A program made the position numbers and the translations under genes. A stretch of 64,000 nucleotides of DNA from JBHJGO01 sp050331715 (GTDB lineage: Bacteria > Cyanobacteriota > Cyanobacteriia > Cyanobacteriales > Microcoleaceae): contig JBHJGO010000015.1 in the NCBI GenBank assembly GCA_050331715.1, positions 65,373 through 129,372 of the forward strand. The letters run 5' to 3'. Below the pieces are notes generated by a model. It had not been told where the DNA came from and made no database searches. It saw only the letters and a list, made by a program, of their open reading frames with translations. Positions 16,251 to 23,162 of the stretch are shown here, one piece after another (within the stretch, counting starts at the first letter, position 1; every line of letters begins with the position of its first letter).

Positions 16251-16718
16251 ATGATTCATCTAGAAGTACTCCCAACTCGCGCCAATCCATTTATCAGTAC
16301 TCAACTTATCCAGGAGATTCCTCGACAAATTCTAGCTCAGGATCGAGTCTGCGGCTGTCAGGTTTACTCTCACGAATCCTTGATAAATTTACTGCTAAAT
16401 AACTCAGGTTCAGCTCTCTCTGGACAACAACGAGTCAATGTTTTCTATCAAGCTGTCGCAACCTGCCTAGAGTACAAAACAGGGCGTGATACTGAAACTT
16501 TTGTCAACCTGAATTCAGAGGGAGTCGGTTGTGTATTGATCTTTTGCAACCGGGCGTTGGTCTTTTCTAGTTTCTTCCAGGGTGTTGAGAAATTCAAGTT
16601 TGAGTCGGTCGAGCAGTTAATTCAAGCAGGAGGAAACATTATTGAACAGGCCCTAAGTGTTGCTCGAAGTTACTTTGATTTCTCGATTCGTTCTGTTCCT
16701 GTGAAACAGGCAAGTTAG
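16251..16718 (+). CDS. Divergent DUF269 (NifX-associated) paralogue
   Basis: A 155-residue protein with no obvious name at first reading. Its residues about 60-148 align without gaps to the DUF269 protein encoded 500 bp downstream: FYQAVATCLEYKTGR against FYRAIAALVEKETGK, then LNSEGVGCVLIFCNRALVF against MSHEGFGWAIVWTGRLIVV, and VEKFKFESVEQL against DAQRFGFDSLEK. The N-terminal part aligns weakly too (AQDRVCGCQVY against ANDHYGVYRSW). It is therefore a diverged second copy placed just before nifX. Family members are linked to NifX in cofactor handling; the exact role is unknown. It could partly replace the broken canonical copy. It is seven bases ahead of nifX and shares its transcript. Confidence 0.78.
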   Translation: MIHLEVLPTRANPFISTQLIQEIPRQILAQDRVCGCQVYSHESLINLLLNNSGSALSGQQRVNVFYQAVATCLEYKTGRDTETFVNLNSEGVGCVLIFCNRALVFSSFFQGVEKFKFESVEQLIQAGGNIIEQALSVARSYFDFSIRSVPVKQAS

Positions 16719-16724
16719 AGGAGG

Positions 16725-17147
16725 ATGGTGATGAAAATCGCATTTGCAACCCGCGATCGTGTACATATTGACTCCCATTTCGGTTCAGCGAAGAAAGTCG
16801 ATATTTATACCGTCTCGAAAACAGGATATACCTTCCTAGGTACGATTGAGTTTGGTGGAAATCTGAATGAAGATGGTGATGAGGATAAGCTCGTTCCAAA
16901 AGTTAAAGCCCTAGCAGATTGCGCCATTGTTTATGTTTCTGCAATTGGCGGAAGCGCTGCCTCTCGTCTTCTTCAAAACAAGATTACGCCTATTAAAGCT
17001 CAGTCTGAAACCGATGAAATCCCAGATGTGTTAGCGGAACTGATTAAAACGTTAAATACGAGTCCGCCACCCCCCTGGCTGCGAAAAGTAATCCAGCAAG
17101 AGGAAGGCCGAGACAAGAATTTCGACGATTTCGATGATGACGAATAA
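16725..17147 (+). CDS. nifX: Nitrogenase cofactor carrier NifX
   Basis: NifX is a small carrier that binds NifB-co and the VK-cluster on the way to NifEN. The fold is seen from KIAFATRDRVHIDSHFG through the YTVSKTGYTF strand to the AIVYVSAIGGSAASRLL helix. A C-terminal acidic tail ends DFDDDE. Length 140 aa is normal. Translation can begin at 16725 or at the ATG six bases later; AGAGGAGG immediately upstream favours the second (MKIAFAT). It is flanked by two DUF269 genes, the intact divergent one before and the broken one after. Confidence 0.93.
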   Translation: MVMKIAFATRDRVHIDSHFGSAKKVDIYTVSKTGYTFLGTIEFGGNLNEDGDEDKLVPKVKALADCAIVYVSAIGGSAASRLLQNKITPIKAQSETDEIPDVLAELIKTLNTSPPPPWLRKVIQQEEGRDKNFDDFDDDE

Positions 17148-17159
17148 GCTCAACTGTTC

Positions 17160-17207
17160 CCAGTCCGTTTAATTTCCAGCCCGTTTAATTTCTAGTCTGT
17201 TTAATTT
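17160..17207. repeat. Three tandem copies of a 16-bp unit
   Basis: The units CCAGTCCGTTTAATTT (17160-17175), CCAGCCCGTTTAATTT (17176-17191) and CTAGTCTGTTTAATTT (17192-17207) stand head to tail between nifX and the DUF269 gene. Copies differ at one to three positions. Confidence 0.9.
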
Positions 17208-17241
17208 CCCAGACATTCACCTTACAATTAACTAACGAACC

Positions 17242-17718
17242 ATGACTTCAACTACTGCTAAATCCGAAATCACCCCTGGAATTGTTGCTGAAGCTCCCTT
17301 TCTACAGGCTCTTGTTCAGCAAGTCCGCGCCAATGATCACTACGGTGTTTACCGCAGTTGGACAGATGAGTTAGTCCTAGCTCCCTTTGTAGTCAGCAAG
17401 GAAAAGAAGCGTTCCATTTCCGTTGATGGTGATGTTGACCCCACAACTCAGTTACGAATTCTCTGCTTCTATCGAGCGATCGCTGCTTTAGTAGAAAAAG
17501 AAACTGGAAAACTCTGTCAGGTCGTGATGGACATGAGCCATGAAGGATTTGGCTGGGCTATCGTTTGGACAGGCCGCCTAATCGTGGTCTACCGCACTCT
17601 CTGAGATGCCCAACGCTTCGGCTTTGATTCTCTAGAAAAAGTCGCAGCTCAAGGTGAAAAACTTCTGAAGTCTGCATTAGAAACTTTAGAGAAGTATCCG
17701 GGTGCGGCGGATGCGTAA
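17242..17718 (+). pseudogene. DUF269 NifX-associated protein with an in-frame TGA at codon 121
   Basis: The first 120 codons encode a canonical DUF269 protein (RANDHYGVYRSW, KKRSISVDGD, FYRAIAALVEKETG, SHEGFGWAIVWTG). Codon 121 is TGA (17602-17604), directly after VYRTL. The same frame then continues with DAQRFGFDSLEKVAAQG, EKLLKSALETLEKY and PGAADA to a TAA at 17716-17718. That is exactly the conserved end of the family, where the TGA position is arginine (TLRD); CGA to TGA is one transition. Without the stop the protein would be 158 residues, the normal family length. Either this is a very recent nonsense mutation, a sequencing error, or a read-through codon; the product from the TGA is 38 residues short. 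Confidence 0.85.
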
Positions 17719-17737
17719 ATTGGTTATTTGTCATTTG

Positions 17738-17769
17738 TAGGGTGCCGTTAGAGAAGCGTAACGCACCAC
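17738..17769. repeat. Dispersed GTGCGTTA/TAACGCAC repeat copy
   Basis: TAGGGTGCCGTTAGAGAAGC followed by GTAACGCACCAC; an imperfect palindrome. First of two copies 67 bp apart. Confidence 0.75.
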
Positions 17770-17804
17770 TCGTTCGGTCTTCTGAATCTAACGTATCTAA
17801 AGAG

Positions 17805-17835
17805 TAGGGTGCTGTAGCAAAGCGTAACGCACCAC
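17805..17835. repeat. Dispersed GTGCGTTA/TAACGCAC repeat copy
   Basis: TAGGGTGCTGTAGCAAAGCG followed by TAACGCACCAC, the same element as at 17738 in the same orientation. A short heptamer-type run (ACAACTGATAGCTGACTACT and on) follows at 17868-17905. Confidence 0.75.
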
Positions 17836-17924
17836 CCATCAATCGTTTACATTTCACAACTTTAACCCGACAACTGATAGCTGACTACTGACAACTGACC
17901 ACTAATTCAATAGGAGTAAAAACA

Positions 17925-18158
17925 ATGGTACAAACAATCGAAACTCCAACTGAAGAAGCAATTCAGGAGTTGAAAACGAAAATCAAAAAACTGAATAGCA
18001 AAGCAGGTCAAATCAAGATGGACTTGCATGACATTGCAGAAGGCTTGCCCGCAGATCTGGAACAATTACCTGCGACATCCCAAAAAGCCTACGACATCTA
18101 TCAAGAGTTGACGAAGCTCAAACAACAACTCAAAACATGGGAGGCACAAGTTAAATGA
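17925..18158 (+). CDS. DUF683/Rop-like nif-cluster protein
   Basis: A 77-residue, fully helical protein with two predicted antiparallel helices (AIQELKTKIKKLNSKAGQ and AYDIYQELTKLKQQLKTW) joined by DIAEGLPADLEQLP. This is the pattern of the small Rop-like family (CCE_0567 type) that occurs in nif clusters and can bind metal as a dimeric four-helix bundle. Function in nitrogen fixation is unproven. It has a good AATAGGAGTAAAAAC leader. Its stop overlaps the nifW start in an ATGA arrangement, so the two are translationally coupled. Confidence 0.85.
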   Translation: MVQTIETPTEEAIQELKTKIKKLNSKAGQIKMDLHDIAEGLPADLEQLPATSQKAYDIYQELTKLKQQLKTWEAQVK

Positions 18159-18490
18159 CAATCACAGCAGGAACACCTAGAACTCTAGTCAACTTCAAGC
18201 AACTCACAGATGCAGAAGATTATCTTCAATTTTTTGCAATTCCCTACGACCAGGATTTTGTGAACGTCAATCGCTTACATATCCTGAAGTACTTTTCAAA
18301 ATTACTGACAGAAGTTGACGAAGCCTTTACCGATGTTAACGACGAGGAACGGTTAAGCAAGTACCAAATAGCCCTAGAAGAAGCCTACGAAGTATTCAAG
18401 ACTTCTAGCCCCTTGGAAACCAAATTATTCAAGGTCTTCCAAGAAAAACCCAGCAACATCGTTATGGTCAGCGAGTTAGTTGCGGAATAA
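18155..18490 (+). CDS. nifW: Nitrogenase-stabilising protein NifW
   Basis: A 111-residue NifW protein, which protects or matures the MoFe protein. The family pattern runs from DAEDYLQFFAIPYDQ to FVNVNRLHILKYFS and AYEVFKTSSPLETKLFKVF (given in parts), ending near ALEEAY and the S/T-P-L-E motif. It begins inside the last codon of the preceding Rop-like gene. Confidence 0.93.
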   Translation: MTITAGTPRTLVNFKQLTDAEDYLQFFAIPYDQDFVNVNRLHILKYFSKLLTEVDEAFTDVNDEERLSKYQIALEEAYEVFKTSSPLETKLFKVFQEKPSNIVMVSELVAE

Positions 18491-18635
18491 AAGTTATCTT
18501 CATAACCCTACAGTCTCCCGCCTCCCTTTTTGACGGGGGATCAAGGGGGGATCAATGCCGGGTCTGTACAACTAACCCGTTCTGAAAAAACAGATAAGAG
18601 ACGCTAGTAACTTCCCAATTTCAGGAGCAATCAGT

Positions 18636-19427
18636 GTGATAGAACTAACCCCTACCGAACTCGAACGTTATAGTCGTCAGATGCAACTCCCTGGCTTTGG
18701 CCGGGAAGGGCAAGACAAGCTGAAATCAACCACAGCATTAGTTACTGGTGTTGGAGGATTGGGGGGAACTGTTGCGCTGTATTTAACCGTTGCTGGAATC
18801 GGTAAATTAATTCTGGTTCGAGGGGGAGATCTGCGACTGGATGACATGAATCGGCAGATTTTAATGACCCATGATTGGGTGGGTCAACCCAGAGTTTTAA
18901 AAGCTCAGAAAACTTTAAAAAACATCAACCCAGATGTGGAAATTACTGCTGTTCCTGAGTATGTTACTACCGATAATGTCGATGCTCTAGTGAAACAATC
19001 TGACATTGTTCTAGATTGTGCCCATAACTTTGATGAGAGGAATTTAGCCAATGAAGCCTGCATCCGCTGGAAGAAACCAATGGTGGAAGCCGCCATGAAT
19101 AGTATGGAAGCCTATTTGACCACTATTATTCCGGGCAAGACTCCCTGTTTGTCCTGCATTTTTCCGGAAAAACCTAATTGGGATCGCTGGGGTTTTGGTG
19201 TCCTGGGAGCCGTTTCGGGAACTTTAGCCTGCCTGACTGCCTTGGAAGTGATTAAGTTAATTACAGGTCTAGGCACTCCCTTGACTGGTCAGCTTCTAAC
19301 CATGGATTTAGGTAGTGCTGAATTCAAGAAATTGCGTCCCTATCATGATCCTGACTGCCCTGTTTGTGGCGAGTTGAGTCGAGAGCAGATTAATGATCAG
19401 TTTGTACTTCAAGAAAGCACTCACTGA
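18636..19427 (+). CDS. hesA: HesA, ThiF/MoeB-like E1 adenylyltransferase
   Basis: HesA belongs to the ThiF/MoeB/E1 superfamily that adenylates C-terminal carboxylates for sulphur transfer. In diazotrophic cyanobacteria it sits in the nif cluster and is thought to help metal-cofactor or Fe-S assembly. The nucleotide-binding GVGGLGGTVALYLT is at about 36-49, followed by the DLRLDDMNRQ segment. The zinc cysteines are CLSC and CPVC. Length 263. Translation is from a GTG at 18636 with CAGGAGC upstream. Precedes hesB as in other cyanobacteria. Confidence 0.92.
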   Translation: MIELTPTELERYSRQMQLPGFGREGQDKLKSTTALVTGVGGLGGTVALYLTVAGIGKLILVRGGDLRLDDMNRQILMTHDWVGQPRVLKAQKTLKNINPDVEITAVPEYVTTDNVDALVKQSDIVLDCAHNFDERNLANEACIRWKKPMVEAAMNSMEAYLTTIIPGKTPCLSCIFPEKPNWDRWGFGVLGAVSGTLACLTALEVIKLITGLGTPLTGQLLTMDLGSAEFKKLRPYHDPDCPVCGELSREQINDQFVLQESTH

Positions 19428-19440
19428 GGTTTGAAAGAGC

Positions 19441-19749
19441 ATGATTGTCACCTCTCTAATTTTATTTTTATTTGCGATCGCTCTGTTTCAGATTACCAAA
19501 GTGATTGCTGATGAAGTCGAAAAACTGGTCTTGACTGCTATAGCTGTAGTCAGTTTCGGTGCTAGTTTCGTTATCCTTGTTTGGCCATTGAAGCTAATGG
19601 CTCTTACTGGTTTGGGGTTGATCCCACTTTGTGTTGGATTTCAACATTTTGGGATACAGAATCCTCCGGATTTTCACTGTCCAGGTGTCTGCTTCTGGCG
19701 ATCCTACTGTTCTCGCTCGGACTCAAAATTCAAAACTCACTCAAGTTGA
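19441..19749 (+). CDS. Small membrane protein between hesA and hesB (C-terminus uncertain)
   Basis: The first 65 or so residues look genuine: a hydrophobic helix (SLILFLFAIALFQI), a short charged loop (ADEVEKLVL) and a second hydrophobic stretch up to GLGLIPLCVG. After that the frame turns into Cys/Ser/His-rich sequence. In the +2 frame a hydrophobic SRCLLLAILLFSLGLKIQ appears at about 19690-19743, so a frameshift may have scrambled the C-terminus. No family is recognised. It starts 14 bp after hesA. Confidence 0.45.
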   Translation: MIVTSLILFLFAIALFQITKVIADEVEKLVLTAIAVVSFGASFVILVWPLKLMALTGLGLIPLCVGFQHFGIQNPPDFHCPGVCFWRSYCSRSDSKFKTHSS

Positions 19750-19776
19750 ATTTAATGATCATTCAAAGGAGAAATC

Positions 19777-20148
19777 ATGACTATTGCTCTAACTGAAATT
19801 GCAGAACTACGTCTGCGTGGCTTCCTTAGAGGCTCTAGAACTGAGGAAAACGCTGACAAACAAGGGGTTCGGCTTGCGGTCAAGGATGGTGGCTGTAGTG
19901 GCTACGAGTATGTCCTCAACATTGTCAATGCGCCGAAGCCTAACGACATCATTTCACATGCTGGAAGTGTTCGTCTCTATATCGATCCTGAAAGTGATTC
20001 ATTGTTGGATGGTGTAGTGGTTGAGTATGTTGAAGGTCTATTGGAAAGTGGCTTCAAGTTTACCAATCCTAATGCTACTGGTGCTTGCGGTTGCGGTAAG
20101 TCCTTTAAAGCAGGAGATTGTACGCCTGCGGCGGAGCCTTGTAGTTAG
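19777..20148 (+). CDS. hesB: HesB, A-type Fe-S carrier (IscA-like)
   Basis: A 123-residue A-type carrier with the three cluster cysteines: GGCSGYEY, then GACGCGKSF (two cysteines), followed by a Cys-containing tail (DCTPAAEPCS). Such proteins deliver [4Fe-4S] or [2Fe-2S] clusters. HesB is the nif-linked form in cyanobacteria. An AAAGGAGAAATC site sits directly before the ATG. Confidence 0.94.
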   Translation: MTIALTEIAELRLRGFLRGSRTEENADKQGVRLAVKDGGCSGYEYVLNIVNAPKPNDIISHAGSVRLYIDPESDSLLDGVVVEYVEGLLESGFKFTNPNATGACGCGKSFKAGDCTPAAEPCS

Positions 20149-20287
20149 AGTTTTGGGAAATTTGGGCGAGAACTGATAGAAAACTGCCTCCCGTAACTCT
20201 GATTCCCCCTTGATTCCCCCTTAATGAGGGGGGCGAGTTCATCCCTAAGAGACCTAAATTACACACTAATACTCAGGAGAACATATC

Positions 20288-20602
20288 ATGACTGCAACTT
20301 ATCAAGTTCGTTTGATCAAAGGTAAAAAGAACAAGCCCCCAGAGATAGACGTTACCTTGTCTGTTCCTGAAGATACCTATATTCTGGATTTTGCTGAAGA
20401 ACAGGATCTTGATTTGCCCTCTTCCTGCCGTTCTGGTGCTTGTTCCAGTTGTGTGGGCCGAATCGTGGAAGGAGAAGTCGATCAGGAAGATCAGAGCTTT
20501 TTAGATGATGGCCAGATTGAAAAGGGATACGTATTGCTCTGTGTGGCCTATCCCAAATCCGATTGCACCATTAAAACTCATCAGGAAGCCTACCTGGTTT
20601 AG
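20288..20602 (+). CDS. fdxH: Plant-type [2Fe-2S] ferredoxin, FdxH-like
   Basis: A 104-residue ferredoxin with the cluster motif CRSGACSSC and the fourth ligand in VLLCVAYP. The location behind hesAB and the basic N-terminus (RLIKGKKNKPPE) point to FdxH, the nitrogenase-dedicated ferredoxin, rather than to photosynthetic PetF. It gives electrons to NifH. The gap from hesB (20149-20287) carries a CCCCTTGATTCCCCCTT intergenic repeat and no gene. Confidence 0.92.
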   Translation: MTATYQVRLIKGKKNKPPEIDVTLSVPEDTYILDFAEEQDLDLPSSCRSGACSSCVGRIVEGEVDQEDQSFLDDGQIEKGYVLLCVAYPKSDCTIKTHQEAYLV

Positions 20603-20635
20603 AAAAAAAGGCGTAACAGCCAGAGGGTATGAATC

Positions 20636-21271
20636 ATGATGAACTTAAGAATGAATGGCAAAGACTGGTTTGTGACTGACGATGGAGAATGTGAAATCCG
20701 TCCCTCTATGCGGGAATGGGATCTGATTCGCGATCGCTATTATTTCCATCAGTTTCTGTCAGAAATTATGGAGATTATCAATGATGTCACAGATGTCAGA
20801 GATGAATGGGATCGGCTGCCACAAATTCGGATGCGAGTTCGACAGTTGGTCATGAATTCCTATTGGGTGCAGACGCGATACCAGGAACCCAATCCCCAAA
20901 CCGGATCATCAGTGGTTATCCTCTATGATGAAATTGGCTATCCCATCTCAGTTCAAAACGTTGCCTTTGCTCCAGGAGTAAAGTCATCCATTCATAATCA
21001 TGGTACATGGGGGGTAGTGGCCATATTAAAGGGTCAGGAAAAACATACCTTCTGGCGGCGAGCTGCCTACTCAGAATTTCCAGACCAGATTGAACCTGTT
21101 GGTGAACGGATCGTCGGGAAAGGCGAAATTATTAGCTTTACCCCTCAGGCAATTCATCAAGTAGAAGCCATTGGGAATGAAGCAGCGATTAGCTTTCACA
21201 TCTATGGTGATACCCAGCCCAAATCCCGACTTCAATTTAACCCAATCGCTCGCACCACCAAACCTTTTTAG
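20636..21271 (+). CDS. Cupin protein resembling cysteine dioxygenase (nif-linked)
   Basis: A 211-residue cupin. Motif 1 is HNHGTWGVVAILKGQEKHTF, giving two His and a Glu metal ligand; motif 2 holds HQVEAIG about 50 residues on. An N-terminal helical part (1-80) precedes the double-stranded beta-helix. It resembles the cysteine-dioxygenase-like cupins (COG5553 type) that oxidise or sense thiols with a bound iron. In a nif cluster it could act on cysteine or an Fe-S precursor, or bind molybdenum or iron; nothing in the sequence decides. It starts 33 bp after fdxH and is followed by three small genes with short gaps. Confidence 0.8.
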   Translation: MMNLRMNGKDWFVTDDGECEIRPSMREWDLIRDRYYFHQFLSEIMEIINDVTDVRDEWDRLPQIRMRVRQLVMNSYWVQTRYQEPNPQTGSSVVILYDEIGYPISVQNVAFAPGVKSSIHNHGTWGVVAILKGQEKHTFWRRAAYSEFPDQIEPVGERIVGKGEIISFTPQAIHQVEAIGNEAAISFHIYGDTQPKSRLQFNPIARTTKPF

Positions 21272-21308
21272 GATCAAGATTTTAGGATAATAACTTAGGA
21301 CAATAACT

Positions 21309-21560
21309 ATGACTGCTGAACGTCAAGAACGATATTTTTCTCTAATTGAGGAACTGATGAAATGTCCCAATGGCAAAGAACCTGAAGTTCTAGATGCTCA
21401 ACCTGAGTTACTTGATGCTGACTTTGTTAAGACTGTCATGCAAGTTGCTACGGCCTATGCTCACCAGGGAAATCAAGATGCATCAAAGTTTTTAGTTCAT
21501 ATTGCCCGTGAACTAGCCCGACAGCTTGATGCCTTTCCTCAAGTTTCACCGGAGGTGTAA
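21309..21560 (+). CDS. Small helical protein of unknown function, nif-linked
   Basis: An 83-residue protein. The pattern RYFSLIEELMKCPNGKEPEVL, then ELLDADFVKTVMQVA and ASKFLVHIARELARQLD resembles a helical N-terminal module found ahead of TPR/CHAT proteins in cyanobacteria, but here it stands alone. No function can be given. It is 37 bp after the cupin gene and three bases before the next gene, so it is part of the same operon. Confidence 0.75.
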   Translation: MTAERQERYFSLIEELMKCPNGKEPEVLDAQPELLDADFVKTVMQVATAYAHQGNQDASKFLVHIARELARQLDAFPQVSPEV

Positions 21561-21563
21561 AAA

Positions 21564-21911
21564 ATGGTTGAATCTACATTTTCTCCCCAAGATGCCGAAC
21601 AAATCGCTCTAGAATTTCTTCAGAGTGAGTGGAGTTTGTTACCAGAAGAACTGGACTGGTTTACAGTTTTAGAAACTCGATCCGCAGGGGAAAGCTGGTA
21701 CATTCTAGATATGGGGATTGAAGGCTATCCAGATAAATGGATACTTCAAGTCTATGATACAGGGGTCTGCGATCCGAGCTATACTTTCTATTCTCCGATG
21801 TCGGCTTCAGAGGAGAATTCTGATCTGGAGGAGTTACCGGATCGGATTCAAGAAATTCTGAGCCTGGAACGTCGTTCCCGTGAAGGTCTTTCGTTGACTC
21901 AATTCCATTAA
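21564..21911 (+). CDS. Unknown 115-aa protein, nif-linked
   Basis: No named family is recognised. The protein is acidic and rich in tryptophan and tyrosine: SEWSLLPEELDWF, ESWYILDMGIEG, DKWILQVYDTG and DPSYTFYSPM. Such a compact beta-rich core followed by a charged tail (EELPDRIQEI) suggests a small soluble domain. Starts three bases after the previous stop, with GGAGG overlapping that stop region. Confidence 0.72.
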   Translation: MVESTFSPQDAEQIALEFLQSEWSLLPEELDWFTVLETRSAGESWYILDMGIEGYPDKWILQVYDTGVCDPSYTFYSPMSASEENSDLEELPDRIQEILSLERRSREGLSLTQFH

Positions 21912-21936
21912 TCATTCCCATAGCATCTGAAAAAAG

Positions 21937-22275
21937 ATGATTAGCCCAGATTATTTAACGCAAGAATTCATTCTGATTGTCAAAAACTCATGTCCGAAGG
22001 CGGAAGCAATTTTAAACTGCTGCCATATCAAAGTTCTAGAATGCTATCTAAAACGTTCTGGCAGACAATTGCATTACCTAGGGATCTATTATCCAGAGGA
22101 GATTAGACATGAGCTGATTAGCTATCAAAATGAATTTAAAGAGATTGCAGAACAGATGGGATTGATTGAAGTCGTTTGTATTAATGCAACGCGATTAGTT
22201 CGAGATCCTATGTCAAGGTTGAAACACGATAACCCTCGATTTTGGCTAGAACTCCATTGGATTGCCTCCTTTTAG
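21937..22275 (+). CDS. Unknown 112-aa protein, nif-linked
   Basis: No family is recognised. The protein carries three cysteines early (KNSCPKAEAILNCC), a YYPEEIRHELISY helix and ends LELHWIASF. It lies between the 115-aa gene and modA, all in one direction with short gaps. Only the ORF length, start position and operon context support it. Confidence 0.62.
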   Translation: MISPDYLTQEFILIVKNSCPKAEAILNCCHIKVLECYLKRSGRQLHYLGIYYPEEIRHELISYQNEFKEIAEQMGLIEVVCINATRLVRDPMSRLKHDNPRFWLELHWIASF

Positions 22276-22340
22276 GAATTCTTGACTTCATATAATCTGT
22301 AGTGTCCAAGCAAAAAAATTACTCAAAATTATTTTGGCAT

Positions 22341-23162
22341 ATGAGTACGAGTCGCCGTAGATTATTGAAGTTTTTGTCGATTTACCTGCTGTCTATCGGG
22401 GTTTTGCTAAGTTGCAGTCAAGTTTCTGGAATATCAGATAATTCTGTCAATAATCCAGACGCTCCATCCTCCAAACTGATTATTTCTGCAGCGGCCAGTT
22501 TAACCGATGTGATGGAAGCCCTTCAGCCTATTTATCAAGCCCAGCAGCCTGTAGCAAAGTCAGCTTATAACTTTGGTTCTTCCGGTTCTCTGCAACAGCA
22601 AATTGAGCAGGGTGCGCCAGTAGATGTATTTATTTCTGCGGCTCCTAAACAGATGGATGCCTTGGAACAAAAAGGGTTGATTCTGGCTGAGACCCGTCAG
22701 AATTTACTGACAAACCAGGTGGTCTTGATTGTTCCAGGCAATAGCACTAATATCCAGAGTTTTAATGATCTAACCCAGAATAAAGTGGGCAAAATTGCCA
22801 TTGCAGATCCTGACAGTGCTCCTGCTGGAAAATATGCAAAAGAAGTGCTGGATACTCTCAAAATTTTCGATCAAGTTCAGTCAAATATTGTCTATGCCAA
22901 GGACGTACGGCAGGTTTTGAGTTACGTCGAAACCGGGAATGTTGATGCGGGGATTGTCTATCGAACTGATGCAGCAAATTCTTCCAAGGTCACGGTGGTT
23001 ACAGCAGCACCTGAAGGATCTCATACTCCGATTGTTTATCCCCTGGCAGTGATTCAAGATAGCACCAATCCTGAGGCTTCCCAGGAATTTATTACTTTTC
23101 TCTCCAGTCCAGAAGCAAAAGTAGTCTTCGAGCAGTTCGGTTTTAAGTTATCTAATCAGTGA
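22341..23162 (+). CDS. modA: Molybdate ABC transporter substrate-binding lipoprotein ModA
   Basis: ModA captures molybdate outside the membrane and passes it to ModB. From the ATG at 22341 the protein starts STSRRRLLKFLSIYLLS with a lipobox LLSC, then the mature domain with ISAAASLTDVMEAL, FGSSGSLQQQIEQGAPVDVF (molybdate-contacting serine and Ala loops), and YAKDVRQVLSYVETGNVDAGIVY in parts. A GTG at 22302 would add 13 residues but spoils the signal peptide. Its stop overlaps the GTG of modBC, so binding protein and transporter are coupled. Molybdenum supply fits the Mo-nitrogenase. Confidence 0.93.
   Translation: MSTSRRRLLKFLSIYLLSIGVLLSCSQVSGISDNSVNNPDAPSSKLIISAAASLTDVMEALQPIYQAQQPVAKSAYNFGSSGSLQQQIEQGAPVDVFISAAPKQMDALEQKGLILAETRQNLLTNQVVLIVPGNSTNIQSFNDLTQNKVGKIAIADPDSAPAGKYAKEVLDTLKIFDQVQSNIVYAKDVRQVLSYVETGNVDAGIVYRTDAANSSKVTVVTAAPEGSHTPIVYPLAVIQDSTNPEASQEFITFLSSPEAKVVFEQFGFKLSNQ

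Noticed and set aside
17602..17604. TGA recoded as an amino acid, together with the stops at 63925-63966, as a sign of an altered genetic code
   Set aside because: TGA and TAG both terminate many intact genes here (for example modA and nifW's upstream neighbour with TGA, nifS with TAG).
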